From positions 129,387 through 187,765 of the forward strand of contig NZ_JAMLFX010000008.1 of the NCBI RefSeq assembly GCF_023634765.1: a stretch of 58,379 nucleotides of DNA, given 5' to 3'. Source of the DNA: Pseudomonas sp. AKS31 (GTDB taxonomy: Bacteria; Pseudomonadota; Gammaproteobacteria; Pseudomonadales; Pseudomonadaceae). The notes below the pieces were generated by a model. It made no database searches and was not told the origin of the DNA. It was given only the letters and a program-made list of their open reading frames with translations. Each line of letters starts with the position of its first letter. The first letter of the stretch is position 1. Shown here piece by piece: positions 7,919-14,879 of this stretch. The position numbers were made by a program, and so were the translations under genes.

Positions 7919-8003
7919 GTTTCGGTGGTTACTTGAGGCTTCGTTTAAACAGTGGTGGTTTTTACTGTTTATTTCGGTCAGTGGTTGATGGGGTGACTCG
8001 GTG

Positions 8004-8245
8004 GGCGTCTTCGCGAGCAAGCTCGCTCCCACAGGGATTTGTGGTTGAGTTGGGATTGGTGGTGGCTGAGCTGGCGTTATCGCGAGCAGGCTCACTCCTA
8101 CATGGGATTGAGTCTGGCTTGGGATTTGGGGTGGTTGGGCTGGCGTCTTCGCGAGCAGGCTCGCTCCCACAGGTTTTGTGTTGGGCTTCTGGGTTCGCGG
8201 CGGCCGGGCTGGCGTCATCGCGGGCAAGCCCGGCTCCCACAGGAA
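8004..8245 (+). repeat. Four tandem REP elements
   Basis: Four copies of the Pseudomonas REP pattern (CGCGAGCA-GGCTCGCTCCCACAGG) at 8004-8036, 8073-8106, 8141-8174 and 8209-8244, all in the same orientation and about 68-70 bases apart. The second has CACTCCTAC in place of CGCTCCCAC and the fourth CGGGCAAGCCCGG, so they have diverged. The spacers share TTGGG/GGCTGG wording. Bases 7919-8003 hold nothing else I can identify. Confidence 0.85.
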
Positions 8246-8256
8246 TTGGGGGATGG

Positions 8257-8736
8257 CTATGGTCGGTGGCGTGTCATGTTGATCAGCGCTGAACGTTTGC
8301 CACCCGGCGCCGGGCGTTCTTCGATGGAGAACGGCACGAAGCCGAGTTTTGGGTAAAGCAACAAGCCTGCGGTGTTTTCGTTAAAGCAGGACAGTTGCAC
8401 TTCCTTAGCCTGGTATTTTTCGAAACCCACTGCGGTCATGGTCTCGACAATGTACCGCGCCACACCTTGCCCACGGGCGTATGGCGCGACGATGACGTTG
8501 CCGATGCAGCAGATGCCGTCGTGCTCAGCGCGATAGAAGTTGGCGAAACCGACAAACTCGCCGTTGGCCAGAAAAGCCGTGGAGTCGAAGCGCTGGCTGA
8601 TTGCGCTGTGCATCTGCTCTTCGGTCAGCGGGAAGTTGGCTTTCGGGAACATGAAGAACAACTCTTGTTCGCCCTGGGGAAAGCTGCAGAGGGTGTTGAC
8701 GTCGTCGGCCGTCACTGGCCGGTGGGAGAAATTCAT
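8257..8736 (-). CDS. GNAT-family N-acetyltransferase
   Basis: 159 residues, starting at MNFSHRPVTADD (ATG 8736, behind a purine-rich GAGGGCAGGG stretch). The GNAT acetyl-CoA motif A is VIVAPYARGQGVARYIVETM (about 84-103), with the R/Q-x-x-G-x-G/A core as GQGVA. Near the end, FNENTAGLLLYPKLGF is the usual motif B. The acceptor is unknown; small-molecule or antibiotic acetylation is typical of the family. It follows the DUF4287 gene by 13 bases, so the two form an operon. The tandem REPs lie just past its stop and may stabilise the transcript. Confidence 0.85.
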   Translation of the reverse strand: MNFSHRPVTADDVNTLCSFPQGEQELFFMFPKANFPLTEEQMHSAISQRFDSTAFLANGEFVGFANFYRAEHDGICCIGNVIVAPYARGQGVARYIVETMTAVGFEKYQAKEVQLSCFNENTAGLLLYPKLGFVPFSIEERPAPGGKRSALINMTRHRP

Positions 8737-8749
8737 CGCTGCCCTGCCC

Positions 8750-8962
8750 TCACTTTTTACCCGCCAGATGATGCGCAACCAAGGCGTTGGCATGACCGTG
8801 GCCCATGCCGTGTTCGTCTTTAAGCATGGCCACCAGTTCCATGTGTTTCTTGTCGCTGATGCCGGCGAGCAGGTTTAGCCAGTGATCGATGGGCTGCCCG
8901 TATTTTTTCTCGATGGAGGGGAAGTACGACGCCGGGCCTTTTACCTTGTTGTCTTCGCTCAT
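8750..8962 (-). CDS. DUF4287-family small protein
   Basis: 70 residues. YFPSIEKKYGQPIDHWLNLL followed by KKHMELVAMLKDEHGMGHGHANALV is the DUF4287 pattern, a short helical domain of unknown function seen alone or joined to other domains. The ATG at 8962 has AGGGAG seven bases upstream. It is soluble, with no signal peptide. First gene of a two-gene operon with the GNAT acetyltransferase. Confidence 0.85.
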   Translation of the reverse strand: MSEDNKVKGPASYFPSIEKKYGQPIDHWLNLLAGISDKKHMELVAMLKDEHGMGHGHANALVAHHLAGKK

Positions 8963-9082
8963 GCTGCAAGCTCCCTGTGGTCACGACGGAGGGTCGGCGG
9001 ACGCTCCTTGTCGGCAGGTCATAGAGTGGACGCGAAGTGCGATTCCGGCAACTGCCCCGCTCTGCCAGACACCACAAAAAAC

Positions 9083-9176
9083 TGTGGGAGCGAGCTTGCT
9101 CGCGAAGGGGCCGTGTCAGCCAAAATCATCGTAGGCTGACACACCGCTTTCGCGAGCAGGCTCGCTCCCACAGGGT
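9083..9176. repeat. REPIN (inverted REP pair)
   Basis: Two REPs facing each other: GTGGGAGCGAGCTTGCTCGCG at 9083-9103 (first 20 bases diagnostic) and its inverse at 9150-9175, joined by a short spacer holding GTGTCAG/CTGACAC. Located between convergent ends of unrelated operons. Confidence 0.85.
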
Positions 9177-9190
9177 TTGTGGTTGAAGGG

Positions 9191-9739
9191 TTATTCGGTG
9201 CGGCCCGGCAGCATCCGCACCAGCGTGTTATCCCGCACCCAATAATGGTGGAACAACCCCGCCAGCGCATGCAGCCCGATCAGCCAGTAACCGGTGCTGC
9301 CAATCAGTTCATGCCAGTACTTCAGTTGCTTGGCGAAGTCCGGGTCGATGGCCACGGGTGCCGGGACGTGGAAGCCGAAGTACGGGAACGGTTTGTCGGC
9401 GGCGGCGAGCATCAGCCAGGCGAGGATTGGGGTGGCGATCATCAGGCCGTACAGCGCCAGGTGCATCAGGTGCGAGATGCCGGTCTGCCACGCCGGTGGC
9501 TTGGGCGTGATCGGTGGGCGTGGGCTGAGGCGGCCGAGCAGGCGGATCCACACCAGGGCGAAGATGCTCGCGCCGAACAGGCCGTGGAAGCCCATCAGCA
9601 AGCCGCGCGCTTCGCTGCCCTTGGGCATGTAGCCCTTGATTTCGACGCACGCGTAGACGCCGACAAAAAGCGCCAGCATCAGCCAGTGCAGGGTGATTGA
9701 GAGTTTTCCGTAACGGGTTACGGCGATGTCGCGGGACAT
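9191..9739 (-). CDS. Cytochrome b561
   Basis: 182 residues; start MSRDIAVTRYGKLSITLHW at ATG 9739, with AGAGG about nine bases upstream. Four membrane segments are evident, with haem-ligating His in TLHW (TM1), MGFHGLFG (TM2), HLMHLALYG (TM3) and GLHALAGLFHHYW (TM4). Family members are inner-membrane di-haem b cytochromes that pass electrons between quinone and periplasmic acceptors or oxidise superoxide. Monocistronic and divergent from the hemolysin-family operon; the 200-base shared promoter region carries two PmrA/QseB-type boxes, so it could belong to the same regulon. Confidence 0.88.
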   Translation of the reverse strand: MSRDIAVTRYGKLSITLHWLMLALFVGVYACVEIKGYMPKGSEARGLLMGFHGLFGASIFALVWIRLLGRLSPRPPITPKPPAWQTGISHLMHLALYGLMIATPILAWLMLAAADKPFPYFGFHVPAPVAIDPDFAKQLKYWHELIGSTGYWLIGLHALAGLFHHYWVRDNTLVRMLPGRTE

Positions 9740-9837
9740 AAGCTGCGCCTCTTGATTGTCATGAGTGACGGTCAATTCGTTCGACCGCCTCGCTCCGGTT
9801 GTTGGGCGAACCGACGGCGTTACCCTGCCCGCCCAGT

Positions 9838-9854
9838 CTTAAGAGAGTCTGAAG
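9838..9854 (+). promoter_or_regulatory. PmrA/QseB-type direct-repeat box 1
   Basis: CTTAAG-AGAGT-CTGAAG matches the (C/T)TTAA(G/T)-N5-(C/T)TTAA(G/T) consensus of PmrA/QseB-class regulators with one deviating base. It lies 95 bases upstream of the operon whose last two genes encode such a regulator and its kinase. Confidence 0.55.
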
Positions 9855-9882
9855 ACAGACCCTCAGGTTAACCTTTTTTTAC

Positions 9883-9899
9883 CTTCAGACTTCGTTAAG
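9883..9899 (+). promoter_or_regulatory. PmrA/QseB-type direct-repeat box 2
   Basis: CTTCAG-ACTTC-GTTAAG, same spacing as box 1 with two deviating bases, 50 bases before the first start codon. May overlap the core promoter. Confidence 0.45.
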
Positions 9900-9948
9900 A
9901 AATGGCTTGGATACTCCGCTCAAACCTATTGAGGGAGGCGTTCTGCCC

Positions 9949-10626
9949 ATGCCCGATTTTGACTGGAACATCCCCCTGCCCCTGCGCTTCGGTCAAGCCG
10001 AAACACCGCAGATGACACTGACCGGCGCGCTGCCCGACGACACTCTGCGAGCGTCGTTTGAGAGCTTTATCCAGCAACGCTTTCGCAAGGCCCATGGCGC
10101 CGATATCCGCCACTTCATGCCCGAGCTGTTCGGCATGCACAACGGCGAAGGCGAGTTGTGCGCCGTGGCCGGGGTGCGTCGCGCGCATCTGGAATCACTG
10201 TTTCTCGAGCGCTATCTGGATGAGCCGATCGAGCCGTTGATCAGCGCGGCGGCAGATCGTCCGGTCGAGCGCAGCGCCATTGTCGAAGTCGGCAACCTCG
10301 CCGCCAGCGACACCGGCAGCGCGCGCCTGAGCATCATCGCCATCACCTATCTGCTGGCCATGGGCGGCCTGGAATGGGTGACGTTCACCGGCAACATCGG
10401 CTTGGTCAACAGCTTCCATCGCCTGGGTTTGAAGCCAGTGACATTGTGCGCCGCTGACCCGGAACGATTGGGTGACGAGCGTCAACACTGGGGCAGTTAT
10501 TACGAAAGCAAACCTTGGGTGCACGTCGGCAACATCCGCGCCGGGTTCGTCCATTTGCGCGATATCGGTCTGTTTGCCCGCCTGGGTTTGCCCGGTTCGA
10601 TTGAAGGAGCCTGTCATGTCGCTTGA
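9949..10626 (+). CDS. Thermostable-hemolysin-family (GNAT-like) protein
   Basis: 225 residues; the ATG at 9949 has AGGGAGG about 10 bases upstream. The sequence fits the T_hemolysin family, named after a Vibrio thermostable delta-hemolysin. The core VEVGNLAASDTG (about 117-128), then a helix and strand (YLLAMGGLEWVTFTGN) and SFHRLGLKPV, resembles acyl-homoserine-lactone-synthase or FeeM-like N-acyltransferases within the GNAT fold; that link is inference. There is no signal peptide. It is the first gene of a seven-gene operon and overlaps the next by 11 bases. A biosynthetic acyltransferase making an acyl-derived metabolite explains the neighbours better than a pore-forming toxin. Confidence 0.75.
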   Translation: MPDFDWNIPLPLRFGQAETPQMTLTGALPDDTLRASFESFIQQRFRKAHGADIRHFMPELFGMHNGEGELCAVAGVRRAHLESLFLERYLDEPIEPLISAAADRPVERSAIVEVGNLAASDTGSARLSIIAITYLLAMGGLEWVTFTGNIGLVNSFHRLGLKPVTLCAADPERLGDERQHWGSYYESKPWVHVGNIRAGFVHLRDIGLFARLGLPGSIEGACHVA

Positions 10627-12097
10627 ACTGCAACGCTTCCAGGAAACCCTGCGCGACCATGCCCGGCGCAATGACAACGCGACGGCCCTGTGGGGCGACA
10701 CGCTGAAACTCGATTACGCCACGATGTATGCCGAGGTGCTGTATCGCCAGGAGCGTTTGCGCGATGAGCAAGCGCAGGTGATTGCACTGGCGTTGGACAA
10801 TGGCGTCGACGCGATGCTGTGGGATCTGGCCGTGCTGTTTGAAGGCCTGACCTGCGTAACGCTGCCGCCGTTTTTCAGTGCGGCGCAACGTGCTCATTGT
10901 CTGGAACAGAGCCAGGCCGAACGGGTAATCGCCGAGCCGGAACTGGGCGCCGAACTGCTCGCAGCTGGCTATGAACAACGTGGCGAGTTCTGGTGCCGCT
11001 CGTTCAGCGGCCCCAGTCGCATGCCGGCCGGCACTGCGAAACTCACCTTCACCTCCGGCACCACCGGCACGCCGAAAGGTGTGTGCCTGAGCGCCGATAG
11101 CCTGCTGCGGGTTGCCCGGGAGCTGTATCACGCCAGCGAAGTGACCGGCCCGCAGCATCATCTGGCGCTGCTGCCGTTGGCGATTCTGCTGGAGAACCTT
11201 GGCTGTTACGCCGCGCTGTATGCCGGCGCGACGCTTAGTGTACCGAGCCAGAAAACCCTCGGTATTCAAGGCGCCAGCGGCGTCGACATTCCGCGCTTGC
11301 TCGGTTATCTGGCCAGCCGTGCGCCGGAGAGTCTGATCCTGGTGCCGCAGTTGCTGCTGTTACTGGTCAGCGCCGCCGAACAGAAAGCCTTCGACCCGCA
11401 AACCCTGCGCTTTGCCGCTGTCGGCGGTGCGCGAGTGTCGGAGGATCTGCTGCACCGCGCGCAACGGCTCGGGCTGCCGGTTTACGAAGGCTACGGCTTG
11501 TCCGAATGCGCCTCGGTGGTGTGCCTCAATCGCCCCGGTGCGCGCCGCCCCGGCAGCGTCGGCCGGCCATTGCCGCATGTCGAAGTGCGCCTGGCCGAGG
11601 ACGGCGAAGTGCTGATCAAGGGCTCGACGTTGCTCGGTTATCTGGGCGACGCGCCGTACGCCGAGGAATGGTGGCCGAGCGGCGATCTGGGCGAGTTCGA
11701 CCCGGAAGGTTTTCTCTATCTCAAGGGCCGCAAGAAGCACCAGTTCGTCACCAGTTTCGGGCGCAACGTCAACCCGGAATGGGTCGAGTCCGAGCTGACC
11801 CAGCGCCGCCACATCGCTCAGGCGTTCGTCTACGGCGAGGCCTTGCCGCATAACCACGCCCTGCTTTGGCCACATCGTCCGGACTGCACCGATGCCGAAC
11901 TGGCCGCTGCCGTCGCCGAAGCCAACGAGGCTTTGCCCGATTACGCCCAAGTGCATCAGTGGACGCGCCTGCCGCAACCCTTCACCGCCGCCAATGGCTT
12001 GCTCACCGCCAATGGCCGCCCGCGCCGCGACGCCATCGTCGCGCAGTACCACACCCAATTGACCGAATCCGCTGTTTCCGAGGAGTCCGCATCATGA
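10616..12097 (+). CDS. AMP-binding acyl-adenylate ligase (ANL superfamily)
   Basis: 493 residues; start MSLELQRF overlaps the upstream gene by 11 bases, with a GGAG ribosome site. ANL motifs in order: LTFTSGTTGTPKG (about 143-155, phosphate loop), YEGYGLSE, PSGDLGEFDPEG (SGD binds ribose) and GRKKHQFVTSFGRNVNPEWVE. The C-terminal A10 motif reads TANGRPRRDA: the usual catalytic Lys of NGK-x-x-R appears as Arg, which could weaken the adenylation half-reaction. It probably activates a carboxylic or fatty acid as acyl-AMP or acyl thioester for the neighbouring enzymes. No carrier-protein domain is attached. Confidence 0.85.
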   Translation: MSLELQRFQETLRDHARRNDNATALWGDTLKLDYATMYAEVLYRQERLRDEQAQVIALALDNGVDAMLWDLAVLFEGLTCVTLPPFFSAAQRAHCLEQSQAERVIAEPELGAELLAAGYEQRGEFWCRSFSGPSRMPAGTAKLTFTSGTTGTPKGVCLSADSLLRVARELYHASEVTGPQHHLALLPLAILLENLGCYAALYAGATLSVPSQKTLGIQGASGVDIPRLLGYLASRAPESLILVPQLLLLLVSAAEQKAFDPQTLRFAAVGGARVSEDLLHRAQRLGLPVYEGYGLSECASVVCLNRPGARRPGSVGRPLPHVEVRLAEDGEVLIKGSTLLGYLGDAPYAEEWWPSGDLGEFDPEGFLYLKGRKKHQFVTSFGRNVNPEWVESELTQRRHIAQAFVYGEALPHNHALLWPHRPDCTDAELAAAVAEANEALPDYAQVHQWTRLPQPFTAANGLLTANGRPRRDAIVAQYHTQLTESAVSEESAS

Positions 12098-12768
12098 GTT
12101 TTTTTGACACCCTGCAAGAAGCCACGCAACAGGAACGCCACGAACTGTTCAACCTGCCGATCATCGTCGATGCCCTGCAAGGCAAGGTCAGCCTCGACAG
12201 CTATCGGGCGTTTCTGGCGCAGGCGTATTACCACGTGCGCCACACCGTGCCGCTGATGATGGCTTGCGGTGCACGCCTGCCGACGCGTCTGGAATGGCTG
12301 CGCAAAGCGGTGGCCGAGTACATCGAAGACGAATACGGCCACGAGCACTGGGTGCTCAACGACATCGCCGCGTGTGGCGGTGACCGTGATGCGGTGCGCG
12401 ACGGTCAGCCGTCGTTGTCGATCGAACTGATGGTCAGCTTCCTTTACGACCTGATCGCCCGGGGCAATCCGGTCGGGCTGTTCGGCATGGTCAACGTGCT
12501 CGAAGGCACCAGCATCGCCCTGGCCACCCACGCGGCGGGCAGCATTCGCGAGCGTCTGGCGTTGCCGGAAACGGCGTTCAGTTACTTGAGTTCCCACGGC
12601 TCACTCGACATCGAGCACATGCAAACCTATCGGCGCCTGATGAATCAGCTGGAAGATCCTGCCGATCAAGCCGCCGTGATCCATGCCTCGAAGGTCGTCT
12701 ATCGCCTGTACACCGACATGTTCCGTGGCTTGCCGCGTGACGCGGAGGCTCAACATGCAGCTGCGTGA
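12094..12768 (+). CDS. Haem-oxygenase-like di-iron oxidase (iron-containing redox enzyme family)
   Basis: 224 residues; ATGA overlap with the ligase gene, ribosome site AGGAG. All-helical TenA/haem-oxygenase-like fold. A full set of candidate metal ligands is visible: EDEYGHEH at 78-85 (either E80-x2-H83 or E78-x6-H85), Glu137 in VLEGTS, then H168-x3-D172-x2-H175. This is the layout of HDO enzymes such as UndA (fatty acid to terminal alkene) and CADD. So it probably uses Fe and O2 to cleave or oxidise a substrate; which one is unknown. Position between an acyl ligase and an SDR suggests an acyl-derived substrate. Confidence 0.75.
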   Translation: MSFFDTLQEATQQERHELFNLPIIVDALQGKVSLDSYRAFLAQAYYHVRHTVPLMMACGARLPTRLEWLRKAVAEYIEDEYGHEHWVLNDIAACGGDRDAVRDGQPSLSIELMVSFLYDLIARGNPVGLFGMVNVLEGTSIALATHAAGSIRERLALPETAFSYLSSHGSLDIEHMQTYRRLMNQLEDPADQAAVIHASKVVYRLYTDMFRGLPRDAEAQHAAA

Positions 12769-13564
12769 CGCACGGGTGGTGCTGACCGGTGCCAGTGGCG
12801 GCATCGGTCTGGCCATCGCCGAAACCTTGTGCGCTGCCGGCGCCCGCGTGCTGGCCGTGGCGCGGCATCAGGAGGCACTGCTGCCGTTGCTCAAGCGCTA
12901 CCCCGACTCGTTGTGCTGGGTCGCCGCTGACCTGACCTTCCTCAGCGACCGGCGCAAAGTGCTGGTCGCCGCCGAAGCCATCGGCGGTATCAACCTGTTG
13001 ATCAATGCCGCCGGGGTCAATCACTTCGCCATGCTTGAACAGCTGGATGACAGCGACATCAACGCGATGCTGGCGGTGAACATCAGTGCGCCGATGTGCC
13101 TGACCAAACTGCTGTTGCCGCTGCTCAAGCAGGCCGACAGCGCGATGGTGGTCAACGTCGGTTCGACCTATGGCTCGATCGGCTACCCCGGTTACGCCAG
13201 TTATTGCGCGACCAAATTCGCTCTGCGCGGGTTTTCCGAAGCGCTGCGCCGCGAGCTCGCCGACACCCGCGTCAGCGTGCTGTACGTCGCGCCCCGCGCC
13301 ACGCGCACCTCGATGAACAGCGCCGCCGCGCAAGCGTTGAACGACGCGCTCAAGGCCAACGTCGACGACCCGCAAACCGTGGCCTCGGCGGTGATCCATG
13401 CGATTGCCGGTGATCGTCGCGATCTCTACCTGGGCTGGCCGGAACGCTTCTTCGTGCGCCTGAACAATTTGCTCCCGCATCTGGTGGATCGCGGCCTGCG
13501 CAAGCAGTTGCCGTTGATCCGCCGCCTCAGTGAAAAACCTGACAACGAGTCGCCAAAACCATGA
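12755..13564 (+). CDS. Short-chain dehydrogenase/reductase
   Basis: 269 residues; start MQLRDARVVLTGASGGIG overlaps the upstream gene by 14 bases with GGAGG in front. Classical SDR: cofactor loop TGASGGIG (10-17), NAAG (about 86-89), catalytic Ser in VNVGSTYGS, and YASYCATK with the Tyr-x3-Lys pair. The C-terminal ~60 residues (FVRLNNLLPHLVDRGL) are amphipathic, as in SDRs that act on lipophilic substrates at the membrane. Likely an NAD(P)H-dependent ketone/alcohol step in the pathway of this operon. The next gene overlaps by four bases (ATGA). Confidence 0.85.
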   Translation: MQLRDARVVLTGASGGIGLAIAETLCAAGARVLAVARHQEALLPLLKRYPDSLCWVAADLTFLSDRRKVLVAAEAIGGINLLINAAGVNHFAMLEQLDDSDINAMLAVNISAPMCLTKLLLPLLKQADSAMVVNVGSTYGSIGYPGYASYCATKFALRGFSEALRRELADTRVSVLYVAPRATRTSMNSAAAQALNDALKANVDDPQTVASAVIHAIAGDRRDLYLGWPERFFVRLNNLLPHLVDRGLRKQLPLIRRLSEKPDNESPKP

Positions 13565-14205
13565 AAAAACTATCCGCATGCCTGTTACTCGCTGCCCTGA
13601 GTCAAAGCGTCTGGGCACTGGAACCCGCCGACCAGCAACGTCTCGAGGGCATCCAGCAGAATTGGGCGCACATCCAATATGAAGTGGCGGAAAAACAACG
13701 CGCCGCCGCGTTCGAACAATTGGCCAGCGAGGCCAACGCGTTCACCACACAGCGCCCGGCGGTGGCCGAAGCGTGGATCTGGAAAGGCATCGTCACCAGC
13801 AGTTGGGCCGGTGCCGAAGGTGGCCTCGGAGCCTTGGGCAAAGCCAAGGACGCCAAGGCTGATCTGGAAAAATCCCTGACCCTCGACCCCAAGGCCCTGC
13901 AAGGCTCGGCTTACACCAGCCTCGCCGCGCTGTATGACCGCGTGCCCGGCTGGCCCATCGGTTTCGGCGACAGCGACAAGGCCGAGCAACTGCTCAAGCA
14001 AGCCTTGCAACTCAACCCCAACGGCATCGACAGTCTGTACTTCTGGGGCGATCACCTCTACCGTCAGAAGCGCTACGCTGAAGCCAAAGCAGCGCTGCTC
14101 AAAGCCCAGCAAGCCGCGCCGCGCCCGGGCCGGGAAAGTGCCGATGCCGGGCGCCGCAAAGAAATCGCCAGCCTGCTGCTGGACGTGAACAAGAAACTCG
14201 ACTGA
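13561..14205 (+). CDS. Periplasmic TPR-repeat protein
   Basis: 214 residues. Sec signal peptide MKKLSACLLLAALSQSVWA with probable cleavage before LEP. The mature part is helical with TPR-like units, best at ADLEKSLTLDPKALQGSAYTS, AEQLLKQALQLNPNGIDSLY and YAEAKAALLKAQQAAPRPG. TPR proteins hold protein partners; no enzyme motif is seen. It overlaps the SDR by four bases and stands 11 bases before the response-regulator gene. It could be a periplasmic partner of the adjacent sensor kinase or of export of the pathway product; both are guesses from position. Confidence 0.8.
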   Translation: MKKLSACLLLAALSQSVWALEPADQQRLEGIQQNWAHIQYEVAEKQRAAAFEQLASEANAFTTQRPAVAEAWIWKGIVTSSWAGAEGGLGALGKAKDAKADLEKSLTLDPKALQGSAYTSLAALYDRVPGWPIGFGDSDKAEQLLKQALQLNPNGIDSLYFWGDHLYRQKRYAEAKAALLKAQQAAPRPGRESADAGRRKEIASLLLDVNKKLD

Positions 14206-14216
14206 CAGGAGTCCGC

Positions 14217-14879
14217 GTGCGTTTATTACTGGTTGAGGATGACGTGGCGCTGGGTGAAGGCATTCATCAGGCGCTGGGCCGCGAGGGTTACACCGTCGAC
14301 TGGCTCAAGGACGGCAGCAGCGCGTTGCATGCGCTGCTCAGTGAAACCTTCGATGTCGCCGTGCTGGACCTCGGTCTGCCGCGCATGGACGGCCTGCAAG
14401 TGCTGCGCCGCCTGCGCGACAGCGGTTCGAATCTGCCGGTGCTGATTCTGACTGCCCGTGACGCTACTGAAGATCGCATCGCCGGGCTCGACGCCGGGGC
14501 CGACGACTACCTGATCAAACCGTTCGACCTGGACGAACTCAAGGCACGCTTGCGCGCCTTGTTGCGGCGCAGTGCCGGGCGCGCCCAGGCGTTGATCGAA
14601 CATGCCGGCATCAGCCTCAACCCCGGCACCCAGCAAGTCAGCTATCAGGGCCAACCCGTGGCCCTGACGCCCAAGGAATATCAGTTGCTGCACGAACTGC
14701 TGTCGCCACCGGGCCGGGTGATGACCCGCGATCAACTGATGCAACTGCTTTATGGCTGGAATGAAGAAGCCGAAAGCAACACCCTCGAAGTGCACATCCA
14801 CCATCTGCGCAAGAAATTTTCCACCGACCTGATCCGCACCATCCGTGGTGTGGGTTATCTGGTGGAGGAGCGTCGATGA
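14217..14879 (+). CDS. OmpR-family response regulator, PmrA/QseB-like
   Basis: 220 residues, GTG start behind AGGAG. Receiver domain with acidic pair EDD (7-9), phosphoacceptor Asp51 in VLDLGLP, Thr79 and Lys101 (DDYLIKPFD); winged-helix output domain about 125-220 ending TIRGVGYLVEERR. Closest by eye to the PmrA/QseB/TctD group, whose members bind CTTAAG-N5-CTTAAG direct repeats; two such sites precede the operon at 9838-9899, so autoregulation of the whole operon is likely. The downstream kinase gene overlaps by four bases. Confidence 0.88.
   Translation: MRLLLVEDDVALGEGIHQALGREGYTVDWLKDGSSALHALLSETFDVAVLDLGLPRMDGLQVLRRLRDSGSNLPVLILTARDATEDRIAGLDAGADDYLIKPFDLDELKARLRALLRRSAGRAQALIEHAGISLNPGTQQVSYQGQPVALTPKEYQLLHELLSPPGRVMTRDQLMQLLYGWNEEAESNTLEVHIHHLRKKFSTDLIRTIRGVGYLVEERR

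Noticed and set aside
8004..8245. CRISPR array
   Set aside because: The evenly spaced units are REPs with diverged repeats, similar spacers and no cas genes.
9949..10626. Secreted pore-forming toxin from the family name
   Set aside because: No signal peptide, no membrane-inserting segment, and biosynthetic neighbours; the family name is historical.
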